DNA from: Megalonaias nervosa
Lineage: Eukaryota > Mollusca > Bivalvia > Unionida > Unionidae
Direction of reading: 5' to 3'
DNA: 64,000 nucleotides
Assembly (NCBI GenBank): GCA_016617855.1
Contig: JAECUM010093677.1
Location: forward strand, 1 to 64,000
Below the pieces are notes generated by a model. The model saw only the letters and a program-made list of their open reading frames with translations. It was not told the origin of the DNA and searched no databases. The position numbers were made by a program, and so were the translations under genes. Below, piece after piece: positions 57,000-64,000 of this stretch (position 1 is the stretch's first letter; every line of letters begins with the position of its first letter).

Positions 57000-58515
57000 T
57001 ACAATAAACAAAAACATTTTAAATTAAATACAGTCAAATAACCTAGTTAAAGTATCATTTTTTGTAAGCTGCTAGAAAGCAAAAACAAAAAATAAAATGG
57101 TTATTTGCAATCAGTACATCACAAACATACTACACATCTGATGTTTAACATCTTGAACTGAGGAACTTTTCTATTGAAACCAAAGATGGACATTCAGGGG
57201 CCATAACTCCTCTAAATGATGCCATGGGAAGCTGGAAATCCAATATCTTTAAGGTCTCATCAGTAAAGTAACATCCCATGTAAAGATATGAGATATGAAA
57301 TAAAGATATGAAATATGAAATAAAGATATGAAATATGAAATAAAGATATGAAGTATCAAATAAAAATATGGTTCTGGAGCTATGCTGAATGCTAAACTTA
57401 AAGCCCCCATGGCACCATTACCTGCAAAGAGTTGTATATGCCAAATCATCTGAACAATACTGGATCTTGAAAGATACTGGTCCTAAACATTTTGTTGGGT
57501 TCCATTAAAATCTGGTAATATCAACATTTCATAACATTATGAGCCATGTAATTTCTCCTTGGAACTGAGAAACTCTGCCATTTTTTACATGTGCACAAAT
57601 TCATCTGATGTTGATTGGTGACATCCGTGGGTCAACTAATTTCATTTGAAAGCTGGAACACAAGATTTGAAGTCATCACCATTGTAAATATAAAAAAACA
57701 ACACCACCACAATATGTTGTATTGTCTTCAGACCATGTTCGACCTTTAAATGATTCCAGAGCCCATTGTGATGACCAATATTCACCTGAGTCTTATTTTA
57801 TCTATTGCATGCTTTTCTTCTCAGGACTGCTTAAGAAACATGGGCCTGCCTCTCTTCATTCCATCTTGAATCAATTTGTTTACCATGTGTAGATGTTGTT
57901 ATTATTAGATTAGTCACATATATATTTAGGAGAATGAGGGAAAATGGTAAATGCATCATGAATAAGATGTTTTTGCATGTGCAATTTTCTTTAGACACAT
58001 ATAATACAACAGACTCTCTTTCAACTAAAGATCTTGAAACCAATATTGTTTCACAAATATTTGTTGACTTCTAAATTTAATGCATTGACATTTGTGTCAA
58101 CATATAGATAAAGCGCCTAACTTTAATCCACACCAAGAGGGAAGTGTTAAGATTATCCTTAGCGCTGTTTGTTCCCAAGATGTTAGGTTGTTTTTCTTTT
58201 GCATCACTTTAACAATTAACCACTGATAATTATCAAGATGACAAAAGCTGAGAAGCACATTACTTTTAAGCTCAAGTCAGTGTGTCATATGATTGCTATA
58301 AAATAAAACTGGCATGTTAACCCTTGTGGCTTCTAATGAATTACAAAATGTACTTGAAAGGGTACCAGAATAAACTAGTTCATCATGTGACAAGCTCACT
58401 TCCTTTGTAAATACTGAGCATTTTGTATAGTAGCAACAAAGAAGGAACAATATGTTGCAAATGGTATAAAATGTTGTCAGATAGAAGGAAATATGAAATA
58501 ATTTGACTAAACAAA
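57000..58515. other. agrin terminal intron, first part
   Basis: Intronic (56999-61962, - strand). A 20-bp AAAGATATGAAATATGAAAT repeat (about four units) is at 57283-57368. No further exon seen. Confidence 0.6.
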
Positions 58516-58517
58516 TA

Positions 58518-58985
58518 GAGGGAAGTCCTTTAATCACTGCACTGCAACAAAACAAAGAGGAAAGTCCTTGATCACTGCACTGCAACTAAACAAAAAGAGG
58601 GATGTCCACTGATCACTGCAGTGCAACAAAAAAAGAGGGAAGTCCTTTGATCACTGCACTACAAGTAAACAAAAAGAGGGAAGTCCTTTGATCACTGCAC
58701 TATGACTAAACAAAAAGAGGGAAGTCCTTTGATCACTGCACTACAACTAAACAAAAAGAGGGAAGTCCTTTGATCACTGCACTACGACTAAACAAAAAGA
58801 GGGAAGTCCTTTGATCACTGCACTGCAACAAAACAAAAAGAGGGAAGTCCTTTGATCACTGCACTACAACTAATCAAAAAGAGGGAAGTTCTTTGATTAC
58901 TGCACTGCAACAAAACAAAAAGAGGGAAGTCCTTGGATCACTGCACTGCAACTAAACAAAAAGAGGGAAGTCCTTTGATACTGCT
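58518..58985. repeat. 41-bp tandem array
   Basis: About eleven units containing CAAAAAGAGGGAAGTCCTTT and GATCACTGCACTACAACTAA. It lies in the agrin terminal intron. Confidence 0.95.
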
Positions 58986-58989
58986 GGGA

Positions 58990-60100
58990 AATCTGATATC
59001 AGAAAAAAAGCATCATTAGTTACACATTCTTCAGCAGTGGGGAAAATGGAATTGATAGACAATAATAGTTACAACCAGGTGATTTGACTTTATTTTATTC
59101 ACAAGGTGGTTTTGCACCACAATTGATCATTCATTATTATTTTAACTACTGTTTTAATACATGTCTGTGGCTTTTAAATGAAAATGTTAATATTTAAAAA
59201 TTACATACACTATTCATATTTTATATGTAGCTATTACTCATCTGTTTTTGTTTCATTTGACAACTGAATAAAGATATCTGGAGTCCTCATGAAATTCCAT
59301 TCACATGCAGCTAAAAATTCCATCTCTGTCAAGTTTCCCATTTCTCAATGATCTTAACTCTTGTATTCATTTCGTGTTAACAAGATGCTTCAATATAACA
59401 ATACATTCCATTACAAATCATTTTTAATTTTAATCTTATTTTATGAGACTTTTAGCTTATGGAAGAAATGCATTAGTTATGGTGTGTTTGAATTTGTATG
59501 TCAGGGCTTTTGCATACTTTCTTGCAGGTTTATTCATTGCAAGAAACCAATGCTTGTCTGGTAGTCAAAGAAAAACTAAGAATGTTGCTGGGTCAGTGAA
59601 ATTTTATCATACTTTTTATCTTAAAATATAAAGAAATTATGTTTTTTAAAGTAATGTCATGAAAATTGTGTAGAAGCAAGTGACAAATAGAGAATTTTAA
59701 AATGGTTCCAGTCTTAATATATGATTACTGATGTGCTCTTATTAGACTACCCATTGTAATGGTAGCCTCACAGAAAGGCATGGGCTTTCCAAATGAGGCC
59801 AGTTAATTAAGATGTATTACTTAAGTGTATGATATAGACTGGACTCTTATCAGAGGTTAGAAAGTCTAAATTTGGGCCTTGAGGGTGGAAGAGTGGGGAA
59901 CCCGTGCATGTGTGCATATGCATATGTGCATGTGTGTGTGTGTGTGTGTGGACATATAAGGGATCCTGAAATTCAATTTTAATGGCCCTTGCCAGGCATT
60001 TCTTCCCAAACAGTAACGTGGCAGGAATATATTTGTGAAATTTAATATTATAACAACATTTTTAAAAAAGACATAACAAGTTGTGACAAAAATAACACTA
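58990..60100. other. agrin terminal intron, middle part
   Basis: A (TG)n-rich tract is near 59906-59950. No exon or gene is supported. The open frames at 59361-59631 have no recognisable content. Confidence 0.5.
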
Positions 60101-60103
60101 TTG

Positions 60104-60262
60104 ATGTATGGAATTATTCAGTGATCTATGGAATTATTCAATGATATATGGAATTATTCAGTGATCTATGGAATTATTCAATGATCTATGGAATTATTCA
60201 GTGATCTATGGAATTATTCAATGATAAATGGAATTATTCAGTGATCTAAGGAATTATTCAAT
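60104..60262. repeat. 20-bp minisatellite, 8 units
   Basis: Units of ATGGAATTATTCAGTGATCT, alternating CAGTGATCT and CAATGATCT, so a 40-bp dimer period is visible. Confidence 0.95.
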
Positions 60263-60264
60263 GT

Positions 60265-61043
60265 ACCAAAACTGTTTAGTTTGGGTTCCAGATTTCCTGC
60301 TCCTTTATAGCTAGTAATACCTTTCCATGATTTCCCCTTTCATTTTTTTTTTCAAAATTCATCTTATCTTTCAGAAAACTATATAACAGAGTTTCACCCA
60401 ACAATAGTATTTTATACCACTCTATTGTTTTTACAAATTAATAATTGACAACAAGCTGACTTACTACCTCAAAAACTACATAATGCCTAACTGATAGGCA
60501 TTGCTGGTAGAGTCAGATGGTGAAGTTTTATTTTTATCAGATTCACAATTATCTCTATAAAGTTGATAAATAAAAGTTAGTTGTCATTAGTATCTTTTTT
60601 TCTTTATTTAGGCTTAACATATTTTGCTGAAAAGGTATGATGCAGCAAAATATTGTTAAAAATGTGCAATGAAAGATAATGTAATGTCTATAGCATAAGC
60701 CCTGGGGCATTCATTCAAATAAATGGTTTTGAAAAGTCCACCTCTTTTGGCTTGTGCTTTGTGGCTGTAAAGTGTTTAAACATCTCAGAAAACATAATGA
60801 CCAAACACCCTTTGCTGATCACACCTCTGTTTGTTGTCCAAAAAAGAACAAGACCTAATGACCTCTGAATTTTTCTTCTTTAAGGTGTTTGTTTGGCAAT
60901 ATTGTGGATAAACAAATCAAAGACAATTTGATGGAGTGACATTTGAAGTAATATATGACCACTGACCAGTTGCAGGAACTATGTGTCAGTGAAACCCCTT
61001 AACCTACCAGACAAGTCTGGCAGATATGGTGATTTCAGGATCC
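60265..61043. other. agrin terminal intron, AT-rich
   Basis: Nothing supported. Confidence 0.5.
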
Positions 61044-61048
61044 CTGAT

Positions 61049-61951
61049 TGTTATGTTTATTTAATTTAATTGTCTGTTAGTTAGGGTTGTTTAATTTTTT
61101 TTTTATTTCATTACATGCTATTGTAATGTAACACTGTATGTTGGACTTGACCTTGTCCAAAATTGAGTTCATTTCTGTTTGACCCAAAATGATTTTATTA
61201 AATTTTATTCTGTGTAAACAACTAGTACATAGCTAAATTATTCTCTATGTGAATGGGATTAAAATCAGGATCATTATTAATAGAAGTAAATATGTTTATT
61301 TGGGTCTAGGTCTAGGTGTTGGAATTTCCTAAGTGAAGTTTACTTAATCCAGGTTATGGTTTGTATTTTGTAAACATCAGGATCATTCTAGAAAGTTATT
61401 TTCCATTAGGTAATGAGTGTTTTAGAAAATGCTAATTGTGAACTGAGAGTTATGCTTTAAGACCTAGCACTTTTAAGTTGTATTATATTATATGTTGTGT
61501 CCAGTATTTCATTTTTGGGTTGGAAATTTTATTTCTTCAAATTATTGAATTCAAGTGATTATTTTCTCTGGAAATACAAAAGTGCTCTGATTAAATTCTT
61601 GGATAGAGACATTCACTGGAATTTTTAGTGAATTCAAACCTGGAATTATATTATTGTGATTCAACAAAAGACTGTTGACACATCAACACTTTATAAGCTA
61701 CCACAGCCACACCATTGCCTTAAGTTTTTGGATTTTTCTGGACTTTTACTGAATTTTATTCAGGACTTTAAGTTACTAGGACTTGTGTCTGTAATTCTTG
61801 GATATTTTGGGATTTGATTCGCAATACCGTAAGTTCTCTTTTTGCATTCTCACTTTGTATTTTAGGGAAATAAATTATATTTTGAATTTTACAAAGCTTG
61901 TTGTCTTTCACTCTTTTCTGTTATTTATTTTAAGAGCATAGACTCGTAACA
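61049..61951 (+). mobile_element. solo LTR, 903 bp
   Basis: It begins TGTTATG and ends GTAACA (5-bp inverted ends TGTTA/TAACA), flanked by a perfect 5-bp duplication CTGAT (61044-61048, 61952-61956). An AATAAA is near 61869, close to its 3' end. There is no internal coding region and no second LTR, so this is a solo LTR. Its 3' part is shared with the diverged copies at 1405-1760 and 26840-27225. The 5-bp duplication and ends fit a Gypsy- or Copia-type LTR element. Orientation is assigned from the AATAAA signal. Confidence 0.88.
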
Positions 61952-61962
61952 CTGATAAATAC

Positions 61963-62066
61963 CTATCCACAAGATGCCTTCTGTATCAAGCTGTGTAGCT
62001 CCATTATCAGAGTCACCTACAATGGGTTGCTCCTGGTCCACCTGTAGGGAGCCGTGCCTCTTCTCC
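61963..62066 (-). CDS. AGRN: agrin, penultimate coding exon (first half of LG3 end)
   Basis: A 104-bp exon on the - strand, with acceptor TTCTGTTCTACAG and donor ATAG/GTATTT. The reading frame has one base, 34 full codons and one base: [20 protein letters not shown], then [14 protein letters not shown]. This is the GSLQV..E.P..G.S..GATQLDT.G.LW.G pattern of the agrin C-terminal laminin-G domain, with the same residues at nearly every conserved site. It joins in phase 1 to the exon at 56847-56998, restoring the Gly-Gly pair. The LTR insertion starts only 11 bases past this donor. Confidence 0.94.
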
Positions 62067-62069
62067 CTG

Positions 62070-63230
62070 TAGAACAGAACAATAATTTGAATCACTGAAG
62101 ATATGATTAAATACAGTTAAATATTATTTGCAGTAATTTATTTTAAAAAGAATGTTACTTTTTCAAGCCTTTGGAATTACATGTTTTGTAAAAACTTGTC
62201 AGATAAAATCTTTAATGATATGTTTAATTCCCTCTATTGACAGCATAACATAAAAAGATGTTTCAGATGTATGGAGGATAAACGGAAAGTTGGCAACGTA
62301 TTCAGGAGAAGACATCAATTTTTAAAGCCTGAGGCAAGAGAAGGCTTGAAAAATATCACTCCATTTATTCTGAAATAAGATGCCGTAGAATGCATTTATT
62401 GACCTGAGGAAAAATATTATGGACATTTTAACAATTTCGTATGAAAAGATCTTTGGCAATTTGTCAAAAATGGACAAAGGAATGATACACAAAGTTTCTT
62501 TGAGTCACTTTATATCTATATGCCAAATGCTATCAGAATATGGTCATGTTTACCAAGCTAAGCTGACTGTATGTGATGGTCTGGAATTCATCAGATTTGA
62601 AACATAATATAGTATTCAGATGCAAATTTTGGTCCATGGAAATTATACATGCACTATTATCATACAACTTCCCAGAACATTTTATAGTATTATATTGTAT
62701 ATTTATTAGCCAGGATTTTCTCAAAGCTCATCACATTATTGACTACTTTTGTTTACAATGTTTCTTTCTTTCACATTCACTTTTTTATACAAAAAAACCC
62801 AAAATACATTGAAGCTCAATTGACTATTAAATAAACATCTCTTTCAAAGTTCTCTTAAAATCATGACCATGAAAATAGGTAACAATTTAAAATACTTTGT
62901 TGAGCATCAAAAAATCAAATGTGCAGAACTAGTAATATTTTTTGGTGTAAGTTTTTATATTAACTTCCTTTTCTTAATGTATCTCCTCTCAGTTAAGCAA
63001 AGTTTGAATGCCAACATTCTTTGCATCTAAATGATACATTGTTTGGTCAGGGACAGGGATATGATACTGTCTGTGTTTATTATCAATGAAATGTGAGTTT
63101 CCTTTCTTGCATTCTTGCATTATGTTTCAAGGACAAATGAAAAGTACATGTTGAGAGTTTCAACCATATTTATTTCAGAACCTTTGTCCAGTGCATGTAC
63201 AGGCACAGGATTTGGGGAATTTTTGTTTTT
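62070..63230. other. agrin intron upstream of the penultimate exon
   Basis: AT-rich. The overlapping frames at 62419-62812 are unrecognised. No further LG exon is visible up to the window end. Confidence 0.5.
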
Positions 63231-63235
63231 GATCT

Positions 63236-63609
63236 TTCAATCTGTATTTGTCATGATTACCACCATGGCATTGTTGTTGATCATCTTTCAGTCAGCATGA
63301 TTACCACCATGGCATTGTTTTGGGTTATCTTCCAGGCAGTATTTGTCATGATTACCACCATAGCATTGTTTTGGATTATATTCCAGGCAGTATTTGGCAT
63401 GATTACCACCATGGCATTGTTTTGGATTATCTTCCAGGCAGTATTTGTCATGATTACCACCACGGCATTGTTTTGGATTATCTTCCAGGCAGTATTTGGC
63501 ATGATTACCACCACGGCATTGTTTTGGATTATCTTCCAGGCAGTATTTGTCATCATTACCACCACGGCATTGTTTTGGATTATCTTCCAGGCAGTATTTG
63601 TCATGATTC
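63236..63609. repeat. 51-bp tandem array
   Basis: About seven units of GGCATTGTTTTGGATTATCT, TCCAGGCAGTATTTG and CATGATTACCACCAC. The period is a multiple of three, so frames of 105-139 codons are open on both strands; they are artefacts. Confidence 0.95.
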
Positions 63610-63611
63610 AA

Positions 63612-63790
63612 TAAGCTCCTTCTTTAGTTTCATTTAATGCAATGTTTCCTATACAACCATCAGCTGCCCAGGATAACTGTTTTTAGTGACTACAGTTAGA
63701 ATTTTTTTTAACCCCCAAAATTTCAAACATGATGATTTTAAATTCCTAATATGTTTGAATTTATTACATTAGTTTCAACAAAACTTGCTA
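63612..63790. other. non-coding between array and LINE frame
   Basis: AT-rich, with stops in all frames. Possibly 5' part of the LINE. Confidence 0.5.
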
Positions 63791-63791
63791 A

Positions 63792-64000
63792 TTGTTACAA
63801 ACATTTCTCAAAATTAAGTTAATGTTGTCTTCCAAGGAAAATAATATACATGTTTTAGGACTCACTGAAACCAAATTAAATGCTAACCACAATGATGATC
63901 TATATCACTGTCCAGGCTACAATAAACCATTACGCAGGGACAGAGAGACAGCAGGTCTTGTTGTATACATTAGGGAAGATGTAAATGCAGAAAGGCAACT
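63792..64000 (+). CDS. LINE AP-type endonuclease, start of open frame, runs off the window
   Basis: The frame is open from after the TAA at 63789-63791 to the window end; the first ATG is at 63822. It reads NIHVLGLTETKLN, then HCPGYNKPLRRDRETAGLVV and YIREDVNAERQ. This is the early part of the endonuclease domain of CR1/jockey-like LINEs: the 'LTETKL' catalytic-Glu segment and the 'GY..-RRDR...GG(L)-YV(R)' region. No stop occurs in the visible 69 codons, so this copy may be younger than the LINE near 7-9 kb. It lies in the agrin intron, antisense to agrin. Confidence 0.85.
   Translation, partial: MLQTFLKIKLMLSSKENNIHVLGLTETKLNANHNDDLYHCPGYNKPLRRDRETAGLVVYIREDVNAERQ

Noticed and set aside
63195..63637. 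Four overlapping open frames of 105-139 codons
   Set aside because: They are produced by the 51-bp tandem array and occur on both strands at once.

Overview
The window reads as nuclear DNA of an invertebrate animal, most likely a mollusc. It is about two-thirds A+T by eye, its real coding sequence is in short exons with GT..AG introns tens of kilobases apart, and almost everything else is mobile-element debris or minisatellite. The two recognisable genes are animal genes (a mitochondrial carrier and agrin). One SINE has a Leu/Ser-tRNA-like head and a central block like those known from molluscan SINEs. Assignment to a bivalve or a species is not possible from the sequence alone.

Layout. (1) 0-9 kb: possible splice signals of an unidentified gene at the left edge, diverged LTR-like sequence, several SINEs, a large foldback element sitting in a minisatellite, and a decayed LINE. 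(2) 9.25-34.74 kb (+): a complete three-exon gene for an SLC25A34/A35-type mitochondrial carrier (131 + 73 + 108 codons, 312 aa; both introns phase 0, 10.4 and 14.2 kb). Intron 1 is packed with minisatellites. Intron 2 holds a decayed Polinton/Maverick (protein-primed DNA polymerase B, integrase, a PLA2-like protein, packaging ATPase, capsid-like proteins), with a SINE later inserted in its polymerase. (3) 34.7-56.8 kb: intergenic, with a DIRS-type reverse transcriptase/RNase H relic, a 1.66 kb pogo-like element inserted inside a 57-bp tandem array, seven copies of a palindromic MITE and many minisatellites. (4) 56.85-62.07 kb (-): the last two coding exons of agrin (C-terminal laminin-G domain, LG3). 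Their intron contains a 903-bp solo LTR that landed about 10 bp from the 5' splice site. (5) Right edge: a minisatellite and the start of an open LINE endonuclease frame on the + strand.

The carrier and agrin converge (carrier +, agrin -). They share no pathway: the carrier would act in the inner mitochondrial membrane, agrin in the extracellular matrix. The most informative parts are the nested insertions, where target-site duplications or an intact neighbouring repeat unit let the order of events be read directly. I found no convincing new multi-gene system. The nearest candidate is the Polinton relic with its PLA2-like gene.
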